Positions 16,747 to 25,910 of a DNA stretch of 64,000 nt are shown piece after piece (position 1 is the first letter of the stretch; every line of letters begins with the position of its first letter). The notes below the pieces were generated by a model. It worked only from the letters and a program-made list of their open reading frames with translations, did no database searches and was not told the DNA's origin. The stretch comes from Vulcanibacillus modesticaldus (GTDB lineage: Bacteria > Bacillota > Bacilli > Tepidibacillales > Tepidibacillaceae), in contig NZ_MIJF01000024.1 in NCBI RefSeq assembly GCF_001730235.1, positions 62,001 through 126,000 of the forward strand. The letters are read 5' to 3'. The position numbers were made by a program, and so were the translations under genes.

Positions 16747-16810
16747 AAAAAAGACCACAACAAATCAAACCTCATAGACAAAGGTATTTGTGTGGTCTCT
16801 CCAAATCTCC
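16747..16810 (-). promoter_or_regulatory. GlpP-type antitermination leader of glpABC
   Basis: On the minus strand the leader reads GGAGATTTGGAG (16810-16799), then hairpin AGACCACA/TGTGGTCT (16752-16798), then a T-run (16747-16752). The 12-nt motif recurs with one change before the glpF leader terminator. This fits a terminator opened by GlpP plus glycerol-3-phosphate. Confidence 0.8.
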
Positions 16811-16844
16811 AACCGTGAAAAATATTAAATTATCGTCTATTTAA

Positions 16845-16850
16845 ATTATA
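16845..16850 (-). promoter_or_regulatory. -10 element of the glpABC promoter
   Basis: Minus-strand consensus TATAAT at 16845-16850, about 35 bp before the leader motif; the -35 is weak (TTTTAA). glpABC can therefore be transcribed separately from glpFK. Confidence 0.5.
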
Positions 16851-16879
16851 ACATCTAAATATTCACATTAAAAGTATCT

Positions 16880-18403
<1,524 letters not shown>

Positions 18404-18462
18404 TTAAATTAATCACTACTAATCTATGATTCCATTTAATATTTATCAATCATTTATGATGA

Positions 18463-19260
18463 TTAATTTTTCTTAACTTGAACTACAGCCATAAAGATAA
18501 TAGCTAACGTAATAAGACTGAAAACCCAAAATGAACTAAATACTTCTCCTAAGAAAACTGCCTTATAGAAAAGAGCACCTAAGCTACCTCCAATAATTGG
18601 CCCAACTACCGGAATCCACGAATAGGACCAGTCTGAAGAACCTTTATTAGGGATTGGTAAAATAAAATGAGCGATTCTTGGTCCTAAATCCCTAGCAGGG
18701 TTAATTGCATATCCAGTTGTACCACCAAGAGAAAGTCCAATACTAAATACTAAGAAACCAACAATTAGAGGATTAAGACCTTGTGTAAACTCGTTTGCAC
18801 CAATAAATAAAACTCCAAATACTAAGATAAAAGTCCCAATAATTTCACTTAATAGGTTAGCATATGTACTTCTAATTGCTGGTCCAGTAGAAAATACAGC
18901 AAGCTTAGCACCTTGATCATCAGTTTCTTTCCAATGTGGTAAAAAATGTAACCAAACTACTACTGCTCCAATGAATGCTCCAATCATTTGAGCAACAATA
19001 TACTTAGGAACATCGGCCCAAGGGAAATCTCCTACCATAGCCAATCCGACAGTAACAGCAGGGTTTATGTGAGCTCCACTAATACTTCCCACAGCATAAA
19101 CTGCTAATGCTACTGCTAATCCCCATCCAAAAGTAATAACGATCCAGCCAGAATTTTCTGCTTTAGATTTTTTTAATACTACTCCTCCAACTACTCCTCC
19201 ACCTAGGATTATTAAGATCATAGTACCAATAATTTCACCTAAAAATTGTGACATCTTCAT
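18463..19260 (-). CDS. glpF: Glycerol uptake facilitator (aquaglyceroporin)
   Basis: Membrane channel of 265 aa of the MIP family with six helices. Both pore motifs are present: NPA in SGAHINPAVTVG and NPAR in GYAINPARDLGPRIAH, the Asp after NPAR marking a glycerol channel. It admits glycerol by diffusion. First gene of glpFK. Its promoter carries a perfect cre, and the leader has a GlpP-type terminator, so it is controlled by carbon catabolite repression and by glycerol-3-phosphate. Confidence 0.95.
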   Translation of the reverse strand: MKMSQFLGEIIGTMILIILGGGVVGGVVLKKSKAENSGWIVITFGWGLAVALAVYAVGSISGAHINPAVTVGLAMVGDFPWADVPKYIVAQMIGAFIGAVVVWLHFLPHWKETDDQGAKLAVFSTGPAIRSTYANLLSEIIGTFILVFGVLFIGANEFTQGLNPLIVGFLVFSIGLSLGGTTGYAINPARDLGPRIAHFILPIPNKGSSDWSYSWIPVVGPIIGGSLGALFYKAVFLGEVFSSFWVFSLITLAIIFMAVVQVKKN

Positions 19261-19354
19261 TTACCTCCTAAATTAAATTTTGTTATAAAATTTCTAACCC
19301 AAAAATTAAATCTCTGTTCAAAAATTCCTAAATCCCCTCCCTCTTTGATATAAT

Positions 19355-19415
19355 AAAAAATCCACTATAAAATACCCTTTTATGTAAAAGGCTTTATAGT
19401 GGACTCCAACTCTCC
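19355..19415 (-). promoter_or_regulatory. GlpP-type antitermination leader of glpFK
   Basis: Minus strand: GGAGAGTTGGAG (19415-19404), hairpin TCCACTATAAA/TTTATAGTGGA (19361-19403), T-run (19355-19360). Same layout and nearly the same 12-nt motif as the glpABC leader. With its promoter this explains most of the gene-free stretch 19261-19623. Confidence 0.82.
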
Positions 19416-19442
19416 ATCAATGATCATTAACTTGTTAGACTA

Positions 19443-19471
19443 ATTTTATCCGTTAATGTAAGCGTTGTCAA
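19443..19471 (-). promoter_or_regulatory. glpF promoter with a perfect cre (CcpA) site
   Basis: Minus-strand TTGACA (19466-19471), 17-bp spacer, TAAAAT (19443-19448). On the plus strand TGTAAGCGTTGTCA (19457-19470) matches the cre consensus TGWAANCGNTNWCA at every position and overlaps the -35 and spacer, where CcpA would block polymerase. Confidence 0.85.
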
Positions 19472-19623
19472 TATCTATTTTTCTATAATTTAGTTTTTTT
19501 TGAATTTTATTGACTAACTTTTCCTAAATAACCGCTACTCTTTAGATTTTCATCAATTTTTTTTATTATAATAGAGAAGTGATCTTTTATAATTGCCCAT
19601 TCATAAATAGGAGTGAAAAGGTA

Positions 19624-20238
19624 GTGCTTAGTGAGATAAAAAATAATCTTCAAAATCGAAAAATTAATATTTTAGACCATGAAGAAATGAATAAATATGC
19701 AGTAATCGTTCCAATCGTCGTGAATGATGACCAGTCTTTATCAATATTGTTTGAAATACGTGCTAAAAAACTAAGAAGACAACCAGGAGAAGTAAGCTTT
19801 CCCGGAGGAAAAATTGATAAAAGTGATCTTAGTGAAAAGGATGCCGCAATTAGAGAAGCTTCAGAAGAGTTAGGTATTCCAAAAGATGATATTGAAATAA
19901 TCGGGCAATTGGATACTTACATACCTTCATTAAATTCTATCATCTATCCATTTGTAGCTAAGATTAATATTCAACAATTAAACCCAAATCGGGATGAGGT
20001 AGATGACATTTTTCTTGTTCCGATTGATTATTTTTTACAAACTGAACCAGAAAAACATGAAATTAATATTAAAATTGAACCGAGCGATTCCTTTCCATTT
20101 CATTTAATCCCGGGCGGTAAAAATTATCCTTGGAGAAAACGTAAAATATATGAATTATTCTACATATACAATGATTATATAATTTGGGGATTAACAGCAA
20201 AAATTGTACATCATTTTGTCTCTATTATCCCCAAGTAA
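19624..20238 (+). CDS. Nudix hydrolase, CoA pyrophosphatase type
   Basis: Cytoplasmic Nudix enzyme. The CoA-pyrophosphatase (UPF0035) signature is present, EIRAKKLRRQPGEVSFPGGK, running into the Nudix helix DAAIREASEELGI. These enzymes split coenzyme A or its derivatives. GTG 19624 is preferred: AGGAG at 19609-19613 precedes it by ten bases, while the longer frame from GTG 19579 has no spaced ribosome site. This gives about 204 aa, normal for the family. It converges with znuB. Confidence 0.83.
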   Translation: MLSEIKNNLQNRKINILDHEEMNKYAVIVPIVVNDDQSLSILFEIRAKKLRRQPGEVSFPGGKIDKSDLSEKDAAIREASEELGIPKDDIEIIGQLDTYIPSLNSIIYPFVAKINIQQLNPNRDEVDDIFLVPIDYFLQTEPEKHEINIKIEPSDSFPFHLIPGGKNYPWRKRKIYELFYIYNDYIIWGLTAKIVHHFVSIIPK

Positions 20239-20257
20239 AGGCATAGCCGTTAGATAA

Positions 20258-21085
20258 TTAATGTTTAACTAATATAAAAATACTAAGTCTTTTGATTAAT
20301 ATTGTTAATAATAGAATTCCAACACTAACCAATACCATCGTACCACCGGAAGATAATTCAAAATTTGCAGCAATAAAAAAACCGATGATTATTGAAAGTT
20401 CAGCAAAAAATACCGAATATAATATCGTCTGATTGAAACTATTTGATATTTGTAAACTTGTTGCTACAGGAATAGTCATCATCGAAGAAACTAATAACAC
20501 TCCGACTATTCGCATAGACGAAGCTATGGTGAGTGCAACTAATATGATAAAGATTAAATTAATTCTTTGATAAGGGATGCCACTAAGCCTTGCCCCTTCC
20601 TCATCAAAGGAAATATATAGTAATTCCTTATATAAAAGCATAATAGTCAAGATGATTATTATCCCTAAAGTAACTATAGTTATCAAGTCTATTTTGGTAA
20701 CTGCTAGTATACTACCAAACAGGTAAGAAAATAGATCAACTGTAAAACCATCAGACAAACTTATTAATACCAAAGCTACTCCTATTCCCGCCGACATCAT
20801 TATCGGCATCGATAGTTCTCCATAATGCTGATATGTTTTTCTTAAAAAATCAATTCCCAAAGCAGCTAATACAGCAAAGACCATCCCACTTATTATTGGA
20901 TAAAAACCGAATAAAAAACCAGCTGCTACCCCGGCCAAAGTTGTATGAGATAATGTATCACCGATAAAAGAAAGACGTCTTAAAACAAGAAAAGTCCCAA
21001 TCAAAGGACTAACAATACCTATCATCAATCCCGCAAACAATGCTCGTTGTATGAATGGAAAGTCTAAAAGTTCTAACATTCTCAT
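20258..21085 (-). CDS. znuB: Zinc (metal) ABC transporter permease
   Basis: Membrane permease of 275 aa of the ABC-3 family, with about eight hydrophobic segments. Family blocks include PLIGTFLVLRRLSFIGDTLSH near the N-terminus and RIVGVLLVSSMMTIPVATS late in the protein. It forms the channel of a zinc/manganese importer. The start overlaps the znuC stop as ATGA, so translation is coupled. The Zur box upstream of znuA supports zinc. Confidence 0.9.
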   Translation of the reverse strand: MRMLELLDFPFIQRALFAGLMIGIVSPLIGTFLVLRRLSFIGDTLSHTTLAGVAAGFLFGFYPIISGMVFAVLAALGIDFLRKTYQHYGELSMPIMMSAGIGVALVLISLSDGFTVDLFSYLFGSILAVTKIDLITIVTLGIIIILTIMLLYKELLYISFDEEGARLSGIPYQRINLIFIILVALTIASSMRIVGVLLVSSMMTIPVATSLQISNSFNQTILYSVFFAELSIIIGFFIAANFELSSGGTMVLVSVGILLLTILIKRLSIFILVKH

Positions 21086-21735
21086 ACCTCCAAATGATGA
21101 AATCTCGTTACATATTTGTTCAAGATTCCAATATCATGTGAAACCATGATAATAGTTATTCCCATTTCTTTATTTAACTTCTCTAGCAAATAGAAAAATT
21201 TTCTCGTGGATTCACTATCTATACCCACAGTAGGTTCATCAAGAATCAATAACTGGGGCTTTTTCACTAATGCTCTCGCAATAAACACCCGTTGTTGCTG
21301 ACCACCTGACAACTTACCAATGTTTCGTTTTTCCAAATCAAAAAGACCTACTAATCTAATAACCTCTAGCACCCTTTCTCTATCTTCCCTATTCAATCGC
21401 CTAAAAAGTCTTTTTTGACCTATTAGCCCCATTGATACTACTTCAAATACAGTTGCAGGAAAGCCAGTATTAAAAGAATTAGCCTTTTGAGATACATATC
21501 CAATCTTATCCCAATCCTGACAAACATCCCTACCCTTCCCAAATAAAATTATTTCTCCTTGTTGTAATTTTAATAAACCTAAGATCAGCTTTAATAATGT
21601 TGATTTTCCAGAACCATTGGGACCTATTAATCCAAAAAATTCTCCTTTATTAATGGTTAAGTTGATATCCTTAAGAATTATCCTATTATCATATCTAAAT
21701 GTTAGATTTTTTATCTCCACAACTTTTTCCGTCAT
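21082..21735 (-). CDS. znuC: Zinc (metal) ABC transporter ATP-binding protein
   Basis: ATPase of 217 aa: Walker A GPNGSGKSTLLK, Q-loop VSQKANSF, signature LSGGQQQRVFIARAL, Walker B LLILDEPTVGID and H-loop MVSHD. It powers the zinc importer. I start at ATG 21735 (MTEKVVEIKNL), preceded by GGTGA at a five-base gap; the longer frame begins with tandem GTG codons at the znuA stop. Coupled to znuB by ATGA. Confidence 0.9.
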   Translation of the reverse strand: MTEKVVEIKNLTFRYDNRIILKDINLTINKGEFFGLIGPNGSGKSTLLKLILGLLKLQQGEIILFGKGRDVCQDWDKIGYVSQKANSFNTGFPATVFEVVSMGLIGQKRLFRRLNREDRERVLEVIRLVGLFDLEKRNIGKLSGGQQQRVFIARALVKKPQLLILDEPTVGIDSESTRKFFYLLEKLNKEMGITIIMVSHDIGILNKYVTRFHHLEV

Positions 21736-21746
21736 CGATGTCACCA

Positions 21747-22724
21747 CTATTCATTTAAAGCCTTCTTTAAAACTTCTAAATTTTTTCTCATCAGTTTTAT
21801 ATAATCAAGTCCCGTTTGTAACTCATTTTCGCTTAAACTTCCAATCGTATAAATATATTCAATTTTTGCTCCAATCTCATCTGCTAAAACCTCTGAAATC
21901 TTAGTAAAATCTTTCGGGTCTACTAAAATATAATTAATATCCAGTTCCTTTGCGCTTTTTATTATCTCAGCTAACTCTGTTGGACTTGGTTCATCTTCTG
22001 GTACTATCCCGCTTATAGAATGTTGTTCTAAATCATACCTTTTTGCCAAATATCCAAAAGCCGCGTGTGAAACAAAAAAATCTCTCCGTTTAACATCTTT
22101 TAATTGTTCAATATATTCCCTATCCAAATCAATTATCTCTTTTTTTAATTTTTGAAAATTAGCTTCATATATTTCAGCATTATTAGCATCTATCTCCTTT
22201 AGAGTATTTTTGATTTCCTCGGCTTGCATTAGTGCATTCAGTGGATTAAGCCATACGTGAGGATCTACCGCATATCGATAATCTTCTTCCCCTTTTTCAC
22301 TACGCTCGTCGTCTACGACTTCTAAAAAATCAACATTTCGACTAGCATTTACAACTTTAACTCCTGTTCCTTCCAAATTCAAAATCACTTTTTCTATCCA
22401 TACTTCTAATCCAGCACCATTATATAGAAATATATCCCCTTTCATAATCCCCGTCATATCCTTAATCGTAGGTTCATAATCATGGGGGCTAATTCCTGAA
22501 GGGATTAAATTAATTACATCTACATAATCTCCGCCAATTCTCTTGCTCAAATCAGCCAATACATATGCTGTGGTCTTAATATTAATTTTAGCTTTGTTAT
22601 TCTGCATAATTTCTTGATTTTGCACATCTGATTTACTACAACCGGATAATGTGAATGTTAAACCCAAAATTATCAATAAAATAATCATTGAAGATCTATG
22701 TAAAAACCTCTTCCAATTCATCAT
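21747..22724 (-). CDS. znuA: Zinc-binding lipoprotein of ABC importer
   Basis: Solute-binding lipoprotein of 325 aa of the ZnuA/AdcA/TroA family. The signal peptide ends in lipobox LSGC (about 26-29). Metal ligands are the histidines in GISPHDYEP, VDPHVWLNP and FFVSHAAFGYLAKRY, with a late acidic ligand in ILVDPKDF. The His-rich loop between the first two is short and acidic (DDERSEKGEED) rather than His-rich. Two ATG codons in tandem follow GGAGG; the first is used here. Confidence 0.91.
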   Translation of the reverse strand: MMNWKRFLHRSSMIILLIILGLTFTLSGCSKSDVQNQEIMQNNKAKINIKTTAYVLADLSKRIGGDYVDVINLIPSGISPHDYEPTIKDMTGIMKGDIFLYNGAGLEVWIEKVILNLEGTGVKVVNASRNVDFLEVVDDERSEKGEEDYRYAVDPHVWLNPLNALMQAEEIKNTLKEIDANNAEIYEANFQKLKKEIIDLDREYIEQLKDVKRRDFFVSHAAFGYLAKRYDLEQHSISGIVPEDEPSPTELAEIIKSAKELDINYILVDPKDFTKISEVLADEIGAKIEYIYTIGSLSENELQTGLDYIKLMRKNLEVLKKALNE

Positions 22725-22773
22725 ATTTCCTCCGACAGTTAATTATTTCTTTATTATTTTTTTAAACATCCTT

Positions 22774-22816
22774 ATTATACATCGGTAGATATCAAAATGT
22801 AAATCGTAATGATTCT
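22774..22816 (-). promoter_or_regulatory. znuA promoter with Zur box
   Basis: TCGTAATGATTCTTA (22804-22818 on the plus strand) with flanking AAA/TTT closely matches the Bacillus Zur box TCGTAATNATTACGA. It overlaps a minus-strand -35-like TTTACA, with TATAAT at 22774-22779. It lies between divergent znuA and the TIGR00300 gene. Confidence 0.75.
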
Positions 22817-22913
22817 TATTTACATAAATCCTGATCATTTAAAATCAATTGATTGGAACTCTTTGTTATGTATATACTTATAGCAAGAACCATAATAGAT
22901 TGGAGGAAACATA

Positions 22914-24113
22914 ATGGAACAGGTGATTGAGCTAAGAGGCAATTTAATAAAAGAAAACATCCTTAAAGTCATCGATACTACGGTAAGAAAATATCATGGT
23001 AAGTATCGCATCCTCGAAATTAATGTCGGAGAGAGTCCTGAAAAAGATTCCACTGCCAAAGTTATAATCGACGTTGAAGATGCTAGTTTCCAATCAGTTA
23101 TTGATGATTTGAGAAAGTTAGGTATAGATATACCTAATATCTTGGAAGAACCAACTCTAAAGCCAAGTTTGAAAGATAAGACTGTACCAGATGATTTTTA
23201 TTCAACTACCAATCATCCAACTGAAGTCTATTTGAATGGTAAATGGGTAAGAGCTCAAAATATTCGCATGGATGCAGTCCTAGTCATAAAGGATGAGCAA
23301 GTATTCGCCACTAAATTACGTGATGTTAAAAAAGGCGATCTCGTCGTATGTGGATCTAAAGGGGTTCGTATTCTAAATGATAAATTTGAATCTGATGAAC
23401 ATGAATTTGCTTTCATGGTCAATGACGTTAGTTCGGAACGCCGCGTTGAATTAGCTGTTAAAGAGCTTGCAAGAGAAATCAAAGAGATCAGGAATAGAAG
23501 CGGTAAAATTATCGTTGTTGCAGGACCAGTAGTAATACATACAGGAGGAATGGACGCCTTCCAAGACATCATAAGAAAGGGATATATTTCTGGTTTGCTT
23601 TCTGGAAACGCTTTAGCTGTCCATGATATTGAACGGGATTTATTCGGAACTTCTTTAGGAGTTGATTTAGATACAGGAAAGGTAATTAAAGGTGGGCATA
23701 GTCACCATATGAGAGCCATAAATGCAGTGAATAAATCTGGTAGTATCCGAGAAGCTGTTGAAGATGGAACCATAAATAGTGGAATTATGTATGAGTTAGT
23801 AAAAAATAATGTTCCTTTTGTATTGGCCGGATCAATAAGAGATGATGGACCACTACCTGATACGATAATGGACTTAATCGAAGCTCAAGCCGCTTATGCT
23901 GAGATGATTAAGGATGCTGATATGGTGATTATGCTGTCTACTATGCTCCATTCTATTGGAACAGGTAATATGCTTCCAAGCTGGGTTAAAACAGTTTGTG
24001 TCGATATTAATCCAGCGGTAGTATCTAAATTAGTTGACCGTGGTTCTGCACAGGCAAAGGGACTAGTAACCGATGTCGGACTATTTTTAACATTATTAAA
24101 TCAGCATTTATAA
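22914..24113 (+). CDS. TIGR00300 / LOR-SDH domain protein (ornithine cyclodeaminase-like)
   Basis: Protein of 399 aa of the TIGR00300 family (LOR/SDH conserved region). Members include archaeal-type ornithine cyclodeaminase and the C-terminal part of cyanobacterial ArgZ/AgrE. Visible are the N-terminal LOR domain (about 1-105), then a Rossmann-like C-terminal domain with GPVVIHTGGMDA, GGHSHHMRAIN, FVLAGSIRDDGPLPD and LHSIGTGNMLPSW. Ornithine cyclodeamination to proline is the best family guess, but here it heads a unit with larB and larC1 (22 nt to larB), so a link to the nickel-pincer cofactor is possible. Strong GGAGG ribosome site. Confidence 0.8.
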   Translation: MEQVIELRGNLIKENILKVIDTTVRKYHGKYRILEINVGESPEKDSTAKVIIDVEDASFQSVIDDLRKLGIDIPNILEEPTLKPSLKDKTVPDDFYSTTNHPTEVYLNGKWVRAQNIRMDAVLVIKDEQVFATKLRDVKKGDLVVCGSKGVRILNDKFESDEHEFAFMVNDVSSERRVELAVKELAREIKEIRNRSGKIIVVAGPVVIHTGGMDAFQDIIRKGYISGLLSGNALAVHDIERDLFGTSLGVDLDTGKVIKGGHSHHMRAINAVNKSGSIREAVEDGTINSGIMYELVKNNVPFVLAGSIRDDGPLPDTIMDLIEAQAAYAEMIKDADMVIMLSTMLHSIGTGNMLPSWVKTVCVDINPAVVSKLVDRGSAQAKGLVTDVGLFLTLLNQHL

Positions 24114-24135
24114 TTCTTAAAAAGGAATGATTAGT

Positions 24136-24912
24136 ATGGGTACGACAGACCACCTATCTATTATCTTAGAAGGAGTTCAAAATGGCAGTCTTACTATAAA
24201 AGAAGCAAAAAAAAAACTGAAAACCTATGAAGATTTAGGCTTTGCCAATCTTGATATACACCGTGCCAAAAGAACAGGATTCCCTGAAGTTATTTATGGC
24301 GAAGGTAAAACCACTGAACAAGTAGTTAAAATCTTTGAATCCTTATCTAAAAAAAATTCTACAGTTCTTGCTACTCGGGTCACAGAAGAGATGGGTTATC
24401 AAGTTTTAAAACGTTTACCAAAGGTTCATTACAATAAAACTGCCCGGACTCTTCTCTGGAAAAAAAATCCTGAACCTATTCACACGGGTTATATTGCTGT
24501 TGTATGTGCTGGTACATCTGATTTGCCAGTTGCTGAAGAAGCTGTTACTACGGTACAAGCCATGGGAAGTATTGCTGAGCTAATATGTGATGTGGGAGTT
24601 GCGGGCCTTCATCGACTGATTGATAAAATTAATTTGATCAAAAATGCAAACGTCATTATCGTTGTTGCTGGAATGGAAGGAGCTCTTCCCAGCGTAATTG
24701 CTGGACTAGTAGATAAACCAGTTATTGCTGTACCTACTAGTGTGGGATATGGGGCTAACTTTAAAGGTTTGTCAGCCTTACTAGGAATGTTAAATTCGTG
24801 TGCAAATGGCATTTCAGTTGTTAATATTGATAATGGATTTGGTGCAGGTTACCAAGCCGGATTGATTAATAAGTTGATGAACCCAACTGTAAAGGAGAAG
24901 AATAAACTATGA
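24136..24912 (+). CDS. larB: Nickel-pincer cofactor biosynthesis protein LarB
   Basis: Protein of 258 aa of the LarB (PurE-related) family, which carboxylates and hydrolyses nicotinic acid adenine dinucleotide at the start of nickel-pincer nucleotide synthesis. Marks are the N-terminal DLGFANLDIHRAKRTGFPEVIYGEGKT and the PurE-like core CAGTSDLPVAEEA, VAGMEGALPSVIAGL and AVPTSVGYGANFKG. I use ATG 24136, because AAAGGA at 24121-24126 abuts the ATG at 24127 but spaces well to 24136. Overlaps larC1 as ATGA. Confidence 0.93.
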   Translation: MGTTDHLSIILEGVQNGSLTIKEAKKKLKTYEDLGFANLDIHRAKRTGFPEVIYGEGKTTEQVVKIFESLSKKNSTVLATRVTEEMGYQVLKRLPKVHYNKTARTLLWKKNPEPIHTGYIAVVCAGTSDLPVAEEAVTTVQAMGSIAELICDVGVAGLHRLIDKINLIKNANVIIVVAGMEGALPSVIAGLVDKPVIAVPTSVGYGANFKGLSALLGMLNSCANGISVVNIDNGFGAGYQAGLINKLMNPTVKEKNKL

Positions 24913-25718
24913 GAGTAGTATATTTTGATTGTTTTTCAGGAATAAGTGGTGATATGACCTTAGCTGCTTTAGTTGATGCTGGAGCAAATCTAGAAAAGAT
25001 AGAACAAGAATTAAATAAACTACCGATTGAACCATTTCAAATTCAAACTTACAAGGTTGTCAAAAAAGGCTTAGCTGCCACAAAAATTGATGTTGTTTTA
25101 GATCCTAATACCGAAATTATCCATCATCGTGATTATAGTTCAATTATCAAAATGATCGAAGAGTCTACTCTTTCTGAAGGTGTAAAGACAAGAGCTAAAA
25201 AGATTTTTGAAAAAATCGGAATAGCTGAAGCTAAGATTCATAATATGCCCTTAGAAAAAGTTCATTTTCATGAAGTTGGAGCAATTGATTCGTTAGTTGA
25301 TATTATTGGAGTTAGTATTGCCTTAGAAGAGTTACAAATTGAGGGTATTTATACATCTCCAATACCACTTGGAATTGGCCAAATAAAGATTGCCCATGGG
25401 ATTTATCCAATTCCGACACCAGCTACTTTAGAAATTATCAAGGGTTTGCCAATACGTTCTACCAAAATTCATTCAGAAATGACGACTCCTACTGGCGCTG
25501 GAATTGTTGCCGCATTGGGTAATGGTTTTGAGGGATATCCTTCAATGAGAGTTGAAGCTATTGGTTATGGAGCTGGGACAAAGGATTTTGATGATCGGCC
25601 AAATGTTCTTAGAGCAGTGGTGGGTACCGTTAATGAATTGTATTTGAGTGAACCATATTTTCATATTCATGATCATCAAAAATTAACATCAGAAATTCAT
25701 TCCCATGCCTCCAAATGA
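24909..25718 (+). CDS. larC: LarC N-terminal part (LarC1), nickel insertion
   Basis: Protein of 269 aa corresponding to the N-terminal portion of LarC, the CTP-dependent cyclometallase that inserts nickel into the pincer cofactor. Marks: YFDCFSGISGDMTLAALVDAG, VHFHEVGAIDSLVDIIG, and TTPTGAGIVAALG. It stops after RPNVLRAVVGTV with a His-rich tail (YFHIHDHQ, HSHASK). The C-terminal LarC2 domain is absent; no frame continues it downstream on this strand. A LarC2 domain instead sits on the opposite strand 175 bp away. The ATG overlaps the larB stop. Confidence 0.9.
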   Translation: MRVVYFDCFSGISGDMTLAALVDAGANLEKIEQELNKLPIEPFQIQTYKVVKKGLAATKIDVVLDPNTEIIHHRDYSSIIKMIEESTLSEGVKTRAKKIFEKIGIAEAKIHNMPLEKVHFHEVGAIDSLVDIIGVSIALEELQIEGIYTSPIPLGIGQIKIAHGIYPIPTPATLEIIKGLPIRSTKIHSEMTTPTGAGIVAALGNGFEGYPSMRVEAIGYGAGTKDFDDRPNVLRAVVGTVNELYLSEPYFHIHDHQKLTSEIHSHASK

Positions 25719-25761
25719 TAATTATGGTGAATATCTATGCTAACGCACCTATGATTAAGGC

Positions 25762-25828
25762 TTGTATTTTGTATAAGTGCGGCTTTTGGGAGTGGGAACG
25801 GACAAGGTGAGCACGTTACAAAATACAA
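25762..25828. repeat. Hairpin element, copy 1
   Basis: About 63-67 bp bounded by a perfect 12-bp inverted repeat (TTGTATTTTGTA / TACAAAATACAA). Inside is a second short stem GTGC/GCAC, then CTTTTG paired with CAAGG, and a purine-rich tip GGGAGTGGGAACGGA. A near-identical core lies at 59208-59269. It stands in the gap between convergent larC1 and the LarC2-domain gene. Confidence 0.75.
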
Positions 25829-25875
25829 CTATTAATTTACCTATAAAAATAAAAAGCGTTAATTTCTTAAATACT

Positions 25876-25910
25876 AAAAAAGGAAGCTGGCGCTTAGTCA
25901 GCTTCTTTAT
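25876..25910. terminator. Bidirectional terminator overlapping the LarC2 gene end
   Basis: GAAGCTG (25883-25889) / CAGCTTC (25899-25905) with an A-run before and T-rich stretch after. The minus-strand stop codon (25894) lies in the loop. Confidence 0.7.

Noticed and set aside
19579-19623. Longer N-terminus of the Nudix protein from GTG 19579
   Set aside because: The ribosome site AGGAG lies inside this stretch and fits the start at 19624.
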